From: UBA1181 sp963626555
Lineage (GTDB): Bacteria > Bacteroidota > Bacteroidia > Bacteroidales > Paludibacteraceae
Length of the DNA: 64,000 nt
Direction: 5' to 3'
Assembly (NCBI GenBank): GCA_963626555.1
Contig: CAVFXQ010000007.1
Location: 1-64,000 of the forward strand
Made by a program: the position numbers and the translations under genes. Under the pieces are notes generated by a model that was given only the letters and a program-made list of their open reading frames with translations, was not told where the DNA came from and made no database searches. Positions within the stretch are counted from its first letter, which is position 1, and each line of letters starts with the position of its first letter. Shown piece after piece: positions 9,901-18,136 of this stretch.

Positions 9901-10053
9901 CTCAGTGTCCGCGAAAACTACGGTGAGAAAGACGACATTGCAGACACCATTCGCGTTCGTTTGGAAAAATTAGAAAAAAACGAAGCCGAAAAAATTGTTA
10001 ACACAGGAAAAGAGGAAGGTAAGACTTCAGAAAACAAGCAGGACGAGAATTAA
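6970..10053 (+). CDS. Large secreted TPR protein
   Basis: 1027 aa from the ATG at 6970, preceded by a purine run. The signal peptide is residues 1-23 (hydrophobic ILVIATVFCAISVGSSAWA, cleavage before Q). Almost the whole remainder is TPR or TPR-like helical repeats, many with the P-x-S/D-x-x-A turn typical of YbgF/BamD-like outer-membrane TPR proteins (for example FPDSRYRDKV, YPHSPLSRKG and FPNSTFVYDA). The last 30 residues are charged and low-complexity. Pairing of such a protein with a barrel protein next to ftsY recurs in Bacteroidota, which suggests the two act together at the outer membrane. The function itself is not established. Confidence 0.88.
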   Translation: MKEILVIATVFCAISVGSSAWAQKSNDYTRPDKLFLEGKEFYDTKQYGAAYHKFNEYLNTIEKDRSSLYGETEYFLAVCAYELGKKDARKRLETFLKDDPSSIYADRAHFLEGTIHYNREDYADAVKDFEACKVKKLPKDEQADYLFRSGYAYLETNSLNKAQQQFSVLLSDSTRYNLSAKYYKAYIDYVNKDYELAYPVFEELQNEETYDKIVPYYLFQIYYAQRKYDKVLESGENLIGKDSANINNTEIYRILGECYYQRKDYQNTIKYLSLYQEKSDKVLRDNMYMLGNSYYQMGDYVNAIESFQSVTSVEDAMSQNAYLYLGSCYVKDENLSNARLCFESASRMNFEKNVKEEAQFNYALIIYQQSYSPFNESITAFENFLKEFPDSRYRDKVFNYMVNLYLTTKNYKAALASIQNIEDKTLAIYEARQRISYCLGIQDFNNGNYESAISSFNESLKDKKYNNELAAEAIFWRGEAYYKLKEYDKAANDFNSFVNAVGARNCKEFNLAHYNIGYANFTKKQYANALTWFRKYINLEETNQTLIADATNRIGDCYFNQRDFDNAAKNYAHVYSLRGPGADYACFQEGFILGLQKDYSGKISTLEKLIKSFPQSEYLADAQYEIGRAYTMMGQSQSAINTYEKLNKQYPHSPLSRKGQLQTAMLYDEMGNSDKAVYTYKEIIKNFPNSAEAKTSIGGLKNIYFEKNDIQSYADYVESLNGLVKFEKSEQDSLTYMAAINQYEKGEYENAIKSLYNYIAKFPNSTFVYDAHFNIANSYYNLNQKENAEPEYQIIANQVGSPNRETSLARLSEIQYEHKRFSAAIQTMSTLDTIAQNAENKLAARIGILRCNNLLGNTDETITAATAIISSDKLDPSILREALYTRAKAYEFKGDSVNAFTDYTELSSNCMDEFGAISKYSVAEYYYNDKEYKAAEKEIFDFIDRNTPHQYWLAKSFILLADIYADQGREFEAKQYLLSVRENYGEKDDIADTIRVRLEKLEKNEAEKIVNTGKEEGKTSENKQDEN

Positions 10054-10087
10054 TCAAATCAGACAAAAAAATACAAGGAACCACGAT

Positions 10088-11887
10088 ATGACGAAACATC
10101 TTTTTATCACACTGAATTTGTTAGGATTCGCCCTCTACTCCTTTGCCCAAGATTCACTTCAAGTAGCAAAGGACGAAGAGCCAACCATCCTCAGAGATAT
10201 TGAAGTAGTCAAGGAATATACACCCGTCATCAAAGAATCAGGGAAAATCAGTACGATGCCTGAATTAGAGGAAGTGCCTACGCAAAAACGCACTTACGAC
10301 TTCTCCGTATGGACGACTCCCTACAGCATCAAACCAAGCCAACCTCAAACCTTAGACTACGCTTTGGCAGAGCCAGAAGCCATAAAATCGGGGAAAGAGC
10401 GTTTCGCAAAAATTGGTATCGGTACCTATTCATCATTTCTTGGAGAACTCTACACGCCAATCTTCAAGAATAATCGCAACTTGTTGGATTTTCACGTTAA
10501 TCATAATTCCACTTTCGGAGATATCAAATTGACTGATAAACTCTACGACAATTTACCATCTGAGCTGAAGAGCAAAGCCACCAACGCTGACACACGAGCA
10601 AAAATCAACTACGCACATAGTTTCAAGAACAAAGAACTCAGTGCTTTCGTGGCAGGCAACAATCACGTCTTCAAGTATTATGGCTATGACAGCTATATGC
10701 AACACCTTTCTGAAAACGGAATAGACAAAACAACCAACGAAGACTCACTGAAACAAGCCTTCAACCGTTTGCACGCCAATATTCGATTCCGTAGCCGAGA
10801 CTTCATCTCAAAATGGAAATTTGACTGTCAGGTGAACTATCAACTTTTCACTTCCAAAGAGAAATTGAAAGAACACACCATCCACACCATGCTCACGGGG
10901 GCTTACCGTTTTGAAAGTTCGTCTCTCCACTTTACATTCGATATGCACAATATCATTATGAACCTTCCAGAAAGTGACACACGATACACTTTTGAAAGAG
11001 GAGAAACACTAAACAACTATACTCTCATTAAACTATTGCCACACTACTATTTCTCAGGAGATCTTGGTGAAATCACCGTTGGTGTAAAAGGCGCATTCGG
11101 TATTAAACAAGGGAAAAAAGGTGCTGTTATGCCGAATGTATTCGGAAAGGCAAAACTAATAAAAGACATTCTCTACGTCTACGCTGGCGTTACGGGAGAC
11201 TACACCGTCAACAACTATCAGAACATCATAGATCAAAATCTCTACATTTCACCAAATGTTCGTATCGAAGACACTTACACTCCAATTGACGCTTACGTCG
11301 GACTAACCCTCAATGCGGCAAGACGCATCAATATGGACCTCCACATCGGATATAAACTCATCAACAACCCCTATTTCTTCGTCAACAAGTTCGACACCCT
11401 AAGCAACACCTTCACCAACCATTTCGACGTGGTCTATGACGAGAACGCAGGAGTTTTCAATGCAGGTCTGTCCGTTGCCTACGATTGGACAGAACGATTA
11501 AACATCCGCTTTGATGGTTCATTCTACAAGTGGGCTTTAAAAAATTTAGACGAAGCATGGCATAAACCAAAGTGGGAGATGAGCATTGAATCCACTTTCA
11601 AGGCTACAGATGACCTCCGTTTCCGACTCGCCTACCAACTTCAGGCTGGCAGATACTCGGGCATCACCTATCTGAAAAAAGAAGCAAAAAGTTCTGAATA
11701 TATAACATTAGAGAAGATTAAACTTCCAGCGACCAACAACCTCACCCTCGCAGCCGATTATAGACTGCTCAATTGGTTGAACCTCTTTGTTGAGTTTGAC
11801 AACGTACTGAACCAAAAATACGAGAGTTGGTATGGCTACACACAACACGGATTCAACTTTATGGGCGGAATATCAATGATTTTCTAA
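10088..11887 (+). CDS. Outer-membrane beta-barrel (TonB-receptor-like) protein
   Basis: 599 aa from the ATG at 10088. A longer frame from 9995 overlaps the previous gene and lacks a leader, whereas the 10088 start gives a signal peptide (residues 1-19, ending YSFAQ). After about 80 residues of periplasmic N-terminus (TILRDIEVVKEYTPVI) come many alternating amphipathic strands with aromatic girdles. The C-terminus FNFMGGISMIF ends in Phe, as outer-membrane barrels do. It resembles the TonB-dependent receptor barrel but has no recognisable plug domain, so substrate import is doubtful. It lies 34 bp after the TPR gene and is probably co-expressed with it. Confidence 0.8.
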   Translation: MTKHLFITLNLLGFALYSFAQDSLQVAKDEEPTILRDIEVVKEYTPVIKESGKISTMPELEEVPTQKRTYDFSVWTTPYSIKPSQPQTLDYALAEPEAIKSGKERFAKIGIGTYSSFLGELYTPIFKNNRNLLDFHVNHNSTFGDIKLTDKLYDNLPSELKSKATNADTRAKINYAHSFKNKELSAFVAGNNHVFKYYGYDSYMQHLSENGIDKTTNEDSLKQAFNRLHANIRFRSRDFISKWKFDCQVNYQLFTSKEKLKEHTIHTMLTGAYRFESSSLHFTFDMHNIIMNLPESDTRYTFERGETLNNYTLIKLLPHYYFSGDLGEITVGVKGAFGIKQGKKGAVMPNVFGKAKLIKDILYVYAGVTGDYTVNNYQNIIDQNLYISPNVRIEDTYTPIDAYVGLTLNAARRINMDLHIGYKLINNPYFFVNKFDTLSNTFTNHFDVVYDENAGVFNAGLSVAYDWTERLNIRFDGSFYKWALKNLDEAWHKPKWEMSIESTFKATDDLRFRLAYQLQAGRYSGITYLKKEAKSSEYITLEKIKLPATNNLTLAADYRLLNWLNLFVEFDNVLNQKYESWYGYTQHGFNFMGGISMIF

Positions 11888-11930
11888 CGATTTCATTTTC
11901 CAACCAAGCACACCCAAGAAAGTATCAACC

Positions 11931-12716
11931 ATGCTGCAGTTTCTTCTCTTTGCGCTCGCTATTTATTTCATCTACCGACTGATTTTCGGGTCTGACTCGG
12001 AGGAGAGCTCGTCGCAATCCTCTTCAAATGCGTATGGCAGTAGCAACAGACAGAGCAAGACATTAGAAGACTCGCTCGTCTTCATCATTGCTTGCACGAT
12101 GATGGCCGACGGAGCTGCGACTCAGAGCGAACTCAAGTCGGTAAAATCATTCTTGATAAAGAACTATGACGAGGCAAGTGCCAAACGTATACTCCTATCG
12201 TTACGCGACTGTCTAAAAGCCGTCAATTTCAACCAAGCAGATATTCGACCAGCCTGCATCCGCATCAACCAACAAGTCTCTTATCAAGGACGATTGGCTG
12301 TTCTCAACATGCTGTTTCAAATTGCCATCGCCGATGGTCAAATCAGCGATGAAGAAGCAGAGTTACTGCAACAATTCGCTCGTTTCACTCGCATCCGCAT
12401 TGTCGATTTCAACCACATGCAGACCTACTACACCTACGGCTACCAATGGAAAGAAAGCAACGACAACCGAGGAAGGCACAGACAACAACAATCAAGTCAA
12501 CAGGATACCACCGCTATCTCAAAAGATCGTATCTGGGCGTTGAAAGTGTTAGGACTCAGCACGGATGCCGAAGAAAAATCCATCAAAAAGGCATACAGGC
12601 AATTGGCATTGCAATATCACCCAGACAGACAGGTAAATGCTTCGGAAGAAGAGATGAAAAGATCCACTGAAAAGTTTCGTGAGATCCAAGAAGCTTACAG
12701 TATCTTGACAAAATAG
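11931..12716 (+). CDS. Membrane-anchored TerB-like / J-domain protein (DjlA-like)
   Basis: 261 aa. One N-terminal transmembrane helix (LQFLLFALAIYFIYRLIF) is followed by a Ser/Asn-rich linker. A TerB-like helical domain follows (about 45-165, with the IACTMMADGAATQSEL and IAIADGQISDEEAELL repeats). A C-terminal J domain (about 195-261) contains the HPD motif in YHPDRQ. This is the order of DjlA-type co-chaperones, which stimulate DnaK at the membrane. It follows the barrel gene by 43 bp, so it may help folding or stress control of that envelope pair; this is inference. Confidence 0.88.
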   Translation: MLQFLLFALAIYFIYRLIFGSDSEESSSQSSSNAYGSSNRQSKTLEDSLVFIIACTMMADGAATQSELKSVKSFLIKNYDEASAKRILLSLRDCLKAVNFNQADIRPACIRINQQVSYQGRLAVLNMLFQIAIADGQISDEEAELLQQFARFTRIRIVDFNHMQTYYTYGYQWKESNDNRGRHRQQQSSQQDTTAISKDRIWALKVLGLSTDAEEKSIKKAYRQLALQYHPDRQVNASEEEMKRSTEKFREIQEAYSILTK

Positions 12717-12735
12717 AAAGATTATAATAAGATAA

Positions 12736-14031
12736 TTGAAAGTGAATATAAAGGAGACGATAACCAATCAAATAAAGTCACATTCCACAATTTTGGGAAA
12801 TATGGCTTCATTAGGGTTACTCCAAATCGCCAACTATCTCATTCCCATTGCAGTTTTTCCATTTATCACACGAGCATTAGGAGTTGAGACAATTGGAAGG
12901 ATTTGCTATGCACAAAACATTATCCAATACCTCACCATCATTATTACTTTCGGGTTCGAGTATTCTGCCACACGAGAGATTGCCATTCACAAAGACGACA
13001 AAGAGAAAGTTTCGCAGATCTTTTGGAGTGTGATTGCCTCCAAAACAATATTATTAGTGTTCACATTCCTTTTTCTAATCGTACTTTCCATATTTTGGGG
13101 AAGAGTGAGAGAAGATTTACCTCTCTACCTCTGCTTGTTCGGTATCAACATTGGCTTCACCTATTTCCCGACGTGGTTCTTCCAAGGTATTGAGGAGATG
13201 AAAGGCATGTCGGTCATCAATTTTCTCATTAAGTTGTTCGGCATGGGACTCTCCGTCTTCTTCATCCACACACCCGAAGACTACCTCATCTACGCCTATT
13301 TGCCATCCATCTCCTATACTATATTTGGATTTGCATCTTTTATCTATGTCATCAAGAGATATGGAATAAAACGATGCGACTCCATAAAATCTGAAATAAT
13401 CGTTCAAAACAAAAAAGCATTCCCGATATTTTTGAACAGTTTCTTACAAGCACTTTATACGACAGCCAATCTCACGATTCTTGGTTTCTTTGTAGATAAT
13501 TTTGAAGTGGGGATATATGCAGGTGCGCACCGAATCATACAATGTATCCTTATGGTTACATGCATGCCAATCAACCTCGCCATTTACCCCTCTATCGGCC
13601 GGAAAATGGCAGAATCAAAAGAAGAAGGAATACGTTACCTAATAAAGATAGGTAAATACATTATACTATTTGCTTTGGGCTTCAGTCTACTCACGCTGCT
13701 ATTTAGTCCCCTTTTAATACACATTCTCTTAGGAAGTGAGTTTTTGCCCTCCATACCGATTGTGCGAATTTTCAGTTGCATGCCATTGTTAGTCTCCATT
13801 GCAAATCTCGTTACCATTCAAGGACTTTATGGCTTAGGCTATCAGAAATATGCTCCAATTATGGGTTTAGTTGTCGGCATCACCTGCATAACAATGAACC
13901 TACAATTAATTCCAATATGGGGCATTTATGGAACAGTCGCAGCCTGGATAGCTGCGGAACTTTTAGAAATCGGGATTTCTGGAGGGATTGTTATGTATAA
14001 ATCGAGAGACCTCTTAAAAAAGAAATCATAA
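12736..14031 (+). CDS. Wzx-type oligosaccharide flippase
   Basis: 431 aa if translation starts at the TTG at 12736; a GTG at 12742 is equally possible, and the first in-frame ATG (12802) would clip the start of helix 1. About 12-14 hydrophobic helices and the N-terminal GLLQIANYLIPIAVFPFIT identify the MOP/polysaccharide biosynthesis superfamily, as do the internal YSATREIAIHKDD and FQGIEEM motifs. Wzx proteins flip undecaprenyl-linked repeat units across the inner membrane. The next two genes are polymerase-like, so this is the export end of a Wzx/Wzy surface-polysaccharide locus. It starts 19 bp after the J-domain gene with no clear promoter between. Confidence 0.9.
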   Translation: MKVNIKETITNQIKSHSTILGNMASLGLLQIANYLIPIAVFPFITRALGVETIGRICYAQNIIQYLTIIITFGFEYSATREIAIHKDDKEKVSQIFWSVIASKTILLVFTFLFLIVLSIFWGRVREDLPLYLCLFGINIGFTYFPTWFFQGIEEMKGMSVINFLIKLFGMGLSVFFIHTPEDYLIYAYLPSISYTIFGFASFIYVIKRYGIKRCDSIKSEIIVQNKKAFPIFLNSFLQALYTTANLTILGFFVDNFEVGIYAGAHRIIQCILMVTCMPINLAIYPSIGRKMAESKEEGIRYLIKIGKYIILFALGFSLLTLLFSPLLIHILLGSEFLPSIPIVRIFSCMPLLVSIANLVTIQGLYGLGYQKYAPIMGLVVGITCITMNLQLIPIWGIYGTVAAWIAAELLEIGISGGIVMYKSRDLLKKKS

Positions 14032-14035
14032 TGTT

Positions 14036-15133
14036 ATGACAACAATCATTGCAATAGGAATATTAATAACCTTCTTCTCAATTGTTTCTTGTCGATTTAG
14101 CAAACAAGAGAACAACAGAATTTATGTGTTCTTAAGTTTCATCCTATTGCTATACACACTTCTGCACGATTTCAAAGTCAGCGTTGATTACGATATCTAT
14201 CAAAGATTATACAAATTAGCCCCTCCATTAGACCTACTACTTAATGATATCAGCAAGTATAAATCCTTGTTATACACCGAGTTTAGTTACTCTATACTTG
14301 CAACTTTCATCAAACATTTCTCAAATTTTTCGGAAGAGGCTAACCTCTCCATCATCTTCAGCATTTATGCCATTTTAGGAGTTACCACCAACACCTACGG
14401 AATCTACAAACTAACAGAAAACAAACTGCAAACGCTTTTCATTTATTTCTGCAATTTGTTCATTCTGCACGAGTTGACACAAGTGCGTGCAGGCGTCGCC
14501 ATCGGATTTATATTTATCGCACTTTACCATCTGAAAGCGGAAAATTATCTGAAATTCTTCATTTTCACGATGATTGCAACCTTCTTTCACACCTCGGCAT
14601 ACCTAATACTCTTAGTGCCGATTTTCAAATACTTCAACCTAACGTATAGGTTCTGGACATTACTTTTCCTAATCTGCGTTTACTGCAATGTCTCAAATCT
14701 CAATATTGTCAACATAATAGATTTTATTCCTAATGAATATTTCCAATATAGACTTAAAGCATATCTTGTCAAACAAGATGTTGAAGATTTCGTCATCAAC
14801 TATTTCAACATCTTCTTCTTGCTTCAACTCACGGTTATCACCCTATGTTTTATCTATCAAAAGAAACTAAACGCAATAGACCATAACATTAAGACTTTAG
14901 TAGAGATGTGCTGTATCTCCTCTTGCGCCTATGTTTTTCTCTATTCCATACCCGGAATGGCAGTACGCACCCAAGAACTCTTCAATTGCGTGCTAACCAT
15001 TCTGATTCCAGCACTGACCTACATCATTAAACCTAAGGCGGTTATGGAACTCATCGTATACTTGATTGGGTGGTGGATGTTGGCAAACAACATCATCCTT
15101 AACAAAATGATCTTATTTGAACCCTTATTCTAA
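14036..15133 (+). CDS. EpsG-family polysaccharide polymerase-like membrane protein
   Basis: 365 aa, about ten transmembrane helices. The pattern VRAGVAIGFIFIALYHL followed by IATFFHTSAYLILLVP is the core of the EpsG family, which is implicated in repeat-unit polymerisation in exopolysaccharide loci. The ATG lies 4 bp after the wzx stop and the next gene begins 5 bp after this one, so the three genes are one transcription unit. A second polymerase-like gene follows. Which of the two polymerises the main glycan cannot be told from sequence; one may be a modifying or alternative polymerase. Confidence 0.82.
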   Translation: MTTIIAIGILITFFSIVSCRFSKQENNRIYVFLSFILLLYTLLHDFKVSVDYDIYQRLYKLAPPLDLLLNDISKYKSLLYTEFSYSILATFIKHFSNFSEEANLSIIFSIYAILGVTTNTYGIYKLTENKLQTLFIYFCNLFILHELTQVRAGVAIGFIFIALYHLKAENYLKFFIFTMIATFFHTSAYLILLVPIFKYFNLTYRFWTLLFLICVYCNVSNLNIVNIIDFIPNEYFQYRLKAYLVKQDVEDFVINYFNIFFLLQLTVITLCFIYQKKLNAIDHNIKTLVEMCCISSCAYVFLYSIPGMAVRTQELFNCVLTILIPALTYIIKPKAVMELIVYLIGWWMLANNIILNKMILFEPLF

Positions 15134-15138
15134 CAAAT

Positions 15139-16341
15139 ATGACCTTTATCCTAATAATAATCGCTATATTTTTCTTAATTATAGGATTAGCCTATTCTAA
15201 GAACAATATCTTCTCGCCATCCGTACTGACGAGTGCCGAATGGATTGCCTGCATGATTCTCTTGCTATTCTATTCATCCCAACTTCCAGCACTAAGTTTC
15301 AATTTCTACGTTTGTGTTTTCTTGTGGATGGCAGGAATTTGTCTCTCTTCTGCGATTCCACAATCTGCAACTTTTCAAGACTCTAAGTTAAACGAACCTG
15401 GCAAAACCATTCGCGACATATACCTAATTGTCTCTGTTTTCATCATTCCCAAACTTATTCTTTTTGCTAAAACCGCCATCACAAATGGAGAAACTGGCCA
15501 ATGGGCTTTTGATCTACGAATGGCTGCTTTAGGGCAAGGGAGCGGTTTTCATGAGACATTAGGCGGACTTATCGTCCTTGTAACTCAATGCTCTTTTATG
15601 TTGGAACTACTGTGTTACGACAAGAAAAAGAAATGGAGATTAGTTGTTGCCACCTTTTGCTATTTACTATATGGTGCAGTCTCTATGTCAAAAATAACAT
15701 TCCTAAACATTTTTCTCTATGCGTGTGTCATTCTCTATTTCAAAAAGAGAATTTCAATAAAACAGATTTTAGGAGGCTTTGGGTTTCTATTGTTATTTTT
15801 TGTGTTGCTTCAATCAATACGACATTCCATTAATATCTCAGATGCGAAAAACTCTGCCGTTTCTCTCTATATTCTCGGCAATTTCTTCGCCTTTGATACT
15901 CTTGAACCATGCACCGCATTGCATTGGGGAGAAAATGTCTTCAGAGCATTTTACAGTATGTTCCACAAACTTGGACTATCAGACATAGAATCTATTAATC
16001 CAATTCTTGAATGGGTATACAAGCCAATTCCAACAAACACATACACCACACTCTATCCTTTCTATGTTGATTTTGGAATATGGGGAATTATCATTTTCTC
16101 TATCCTTCTCGGTTTCCTCTATGGATATTTCTTCAGGAAGGCGCAAACAGGAAGTAATTTTCATCTTTTGGTCTATGCTGTCATCACTGGTACACTTGTT
16201 ATGCAATATGCAGCAGATCAGTTCTTTTCCATCTTTGCCATCAATCTAAAAGTATTTATACTACTCTTCATTCCTTTTTTTATGACAAAGAATAATCTTC
16301 TGAGCATAAAAAGCAGATGTTTCCCTCATAAACAATCTTGA
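15139..16341 (+). CDS. O-antigen polymerase (Wzy)-like membrane protein
   Basis: 400 aa with about 11 hydrophobic segments. The segment PTNTYTTLYPFYVDFG, just before the last helices, is the conserved periplasmic-loop pattern of oligosaccharide repeat-unit polymerases of the Wzy/O-ag_pol group. A central loop holds RMAALGQGSGFHETLGG. It is the last plus-strand gene of the polysaccharide block and converges on the glycosyltransferase genes, 15 bp apart with no obvious terminator between. The family call is good; chemistry and substrate are inferred from context. Confidence 0.8.
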   Translation: MTFILIIIAIFFLIIGLAYSKNNIFSPSVLTSAEWIACMILLLFYSSQLPALSFNFYVCVFLWMAGICLSSAIPQSATFQDSKLNEPGKTIRDIYLIVSVFIIPKLILFAKTAITNGETGQWAFDLRMAALGQGSGFHETLGGLIVLVTQCSFMLELLCYDKKKKWRLVVATFCYLLYGAVSMSKITFLNIFLYACVILYFKKRISIKQILGGFGFLLLFFVLLQSIRHSINISDAKNSAVSLYILGNFFAFDTLEPCTALHWGENVFRAFYSMFHKLGLSDIESINPILEWVYKPIPTNTYTTLYPFYVDFGIWGIIIFSILLGFLYGYFFRKAQTGSNFHLLVYAVITGTLVMQYAADQFFSIFAINLKVFILLFIPFFMTKNNLLSIKSRCFPHKQS

Positions 16342-16356
16342 CACTTTAGATGATGG

Positions 16357-17187
16357 CTATACGTTTCGATACTTAAAAAAATACCACATTTTATAGTACA
16401 AATATTTTGGAAGAGAATTATAACCCAGTTGCGACAACATTCTCAATTGTTTCTTGTTATCATCGACCACCGCACTTAATGACCTAAACTTTTTGATAAC
16501 ATAACCATTATTTTCTTCATGAGCGCCAATCACATTACCCCCATGTTGCCTATATAGCATCAATGCCTCATCTACATACGACAATTTTCCTCCTTTTGCT
16601 AAAATCGAAAGCAAAATCCAATAATCATGCATCCTGGTTTCTTTCACAAAAGGAAGAGAACAAACTTTTGCCGCATGGTTTATTACCATAGTACATCCTG
16701 CAGCGACATTATGGACTGCTAACCGTTCAAAAGTGTTCAACAAAGAAGGTTCTATTCGTGATATTTTCCAAAATGATGGGAAAATTTCTTTTAGTTTCTC
16801 ATCAACAACTTTAGCATCACAAAAAACTCCAATTGGTATATTGGGATAATTTTTCTCTATCTCCAATATCTTATCCATTGATTTCTGTAGTTTAGAGGGC
16901 AACCAAAAATCGTCTTGATCGCAAAACGAGTAATAATCAGCCTCCACCCCCTTCAACAGCAATTCAAATGAACGAATGACCCCTACATTCCCTTCTGATG
17001 GGATTCTTTTAATGTTCTTATATTTTGCGACATACGAATCAATAATTGCAGGCGTAGCATCATTCGAGCCATCATCCCTGATGTATAACGTCCACTCGGT
17101 ATACGTCTGAGCAAGAATTGAATCTAATTGTTGTTTCAAATACTTCTCCCCATTGTAAGTGGATAATAAGACACAAAACTTTTTCAT
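16357..17187 (-). CDS. Family 2 glycosyltransferase
   Basis: 276 aa from the ATG at 17187 (MKKFCVLLSTYNGEKYL). A longer frame to 17229 adds 14 residues unlike the family start. GT-A landmarks are YIRDDGSNDAT, where the nucleotide-sugar diphosphate binds, then SFCDQDDFWLPSKLQKS, and the conserved HDYWILLSILAKGG with LMLYRQHGGNV. Such enzymes add single sugars, often rhamnose or galactose, to a lipid-linked glycan on the cytoplasmic face. It follows the next glycosyltransferase by 45 bp and is probably co-transcribed with it. Donor and acceptor are unknown. Confidence 0.9.
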   Translation of the reverse strand: MKKFCVLLSTYNGEKYLKQQLDSILAQTYTEWTLYIRDDGSNDATPAIIDSYVAKYKNIKRIPSEGNVGVIRSFELLLKGVEADYYSFCDQDDFWLPSKLQKSMDKILEIEKNYPNIPIGVFCDAKVVDEKLKEIFPSFWKISRIEPSLLNTFERLAVHNVAAGCTMVINHAAKVCSLPFVKETRMHDYWILLSILAKGGKLSYVDEALMLYRQHGGNVIGAHEENNGYVIKKFRSLSAVVDDNKKQLRMLSQLGYNSLPKYLYYKMWYFFKYRNV

Positions 17188-17232
17188 ATTTCCACACGGT
17201 TTTTTACACCTTTGATTTAAAATCCTCAAAAA

Positions 17233-17967
17233 TTATACAACATTTGCCGAATATTTTTTCCTTAGAAGATAAAATATCAAAATGATACGATCCTTTAATC
17301 TTCTTAATATCGGACGACGACTCTTCTCCGAACTTGATGAAATATTATCATTGTGTCTACGATATTCAATCAAAGGTTTATCCAAAAACAAAACTTCAAA
17401 ACCCGCAATGTCTGCATTCATACCAATCCAACTATCGTGCATAGGTATATTCTCTGGGAAAGGCAACACATACTCCAACAACCTACGAGTAAATGCCATA
17501 GTACATCCCACATACGTATTTCTATAAAGATTCTTAAAGAAGCCTCGATTAGAGTTTAATTGACAGAACAGTGAATTTGAAACTTCCGCTCCGTTTGCAT
17601 CTATAATCTGACAATCGGATACCACTAAATCTTTAACTTTTAAAAGTGGCAAAACTTCACTAATTCTTCCTTCTTTCCATATATCATCTTGATCAGAAAG
17701 GAATATATAATCACCCTTCGCATGACGAAGTGCATTTTCAAAATTTTTTACTACCTTGTTTGTCTTCCGCTCATCTTTACATTTCTCATTGACGTATACC
17801 CTTACACGAGGATCTTCAAACGACGCTATAATAGACAAAGTTCTATCCGTAGAGTTGTCATCCGAAATGACTACCTCATCGTCAGTACCCAGTTGAGAGA
17901 GTATTGATCTTAGTTGCTCTGCCAAATACTTCTCCCCATTATATGTCGCCATACATACTGATATCAT
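17233..17967 (-). CDS. Family 2 glycosyltransferase
   Basis: 244 aa with the same architecture as its downstream neighbour: CMATYNGEKYLAEQL, ISDDNSTDRT, FLSDQDDIWKEGR, then HDSWIGMNADIAG and IEYRRHNDNIS. The two are clear paralogues, probably acting in sequence on one repeat unit. A TATTTTTG -7 box lies 20 bp upstream of the ATG, so this pair has its own promoter. Sugar specificity cannot be read from the sequence. Confidence 0.9.
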   Translation of the reverse strand: MISVCMATYNGEKYLAEQLRSILSQLGTDDEVVISDDNSTDRTLSIIASFEDPRVRVYVNEKCKDERKTNKVVKNFENALRHAKGDYIFLSDQDDIWKEGRISEVLPLLKVKDLVVSDCQIIDANGAEVSNSLFCQLNSNRGFFKNLYRNTYVGCTMAFTRRLLEYVLPFPENIPMHDSWIGMNADIAGFEVLFLDKPLIEYRRHNDNISSSSEKSRRPILRRLKDRIILIFYLLRKKYSANVV

Positions 17968-17986
17968 AGCTCAAAGAAATTATATA

Positions 17987-17994
17987 CAAAAATA
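17987..17994 (-). promoter_or_regulatory. -7 box upstream of the glycosyltransferase pair
   Basis: On the minus strand the sequence is TATTTTTG, an exact TAnnTTTG match ending 20 bp before the ATG at 17967. No well-placed -33 element was seen. The 169-bp gap in which it lies is otherwise AT-rich with no further open frame. Confidence 0.5.
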
Positions 17995-18136
17995 CAAATT
18001 ATTGTTTTGTGTATGGGTTACTAATCAAAGGAATTAAACATTTAGACAATATTGCAAGCATTTAATTCAACAAAGGAAGCTTCTTCTCTATCAGAGTTTG
18101 CCTAATACGAAACAAAGTTAATGGATTAACCCCTTT

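Noticed and set aside
12736..12802. wzx start at the in-frame ATG at 12802
   Set aside because: This would remove residues leading into the first membrane helix that homologues keep; a TTG or GTG start upstream is more likely.
18110..18130. GTTAATGGATTAAC hairpin as a terminator of the rhamnosyltransferase-like gene
   Set aside because: The arms leave only a two-base loop, the stem is AT-rich and no T run follows on the minus strand.
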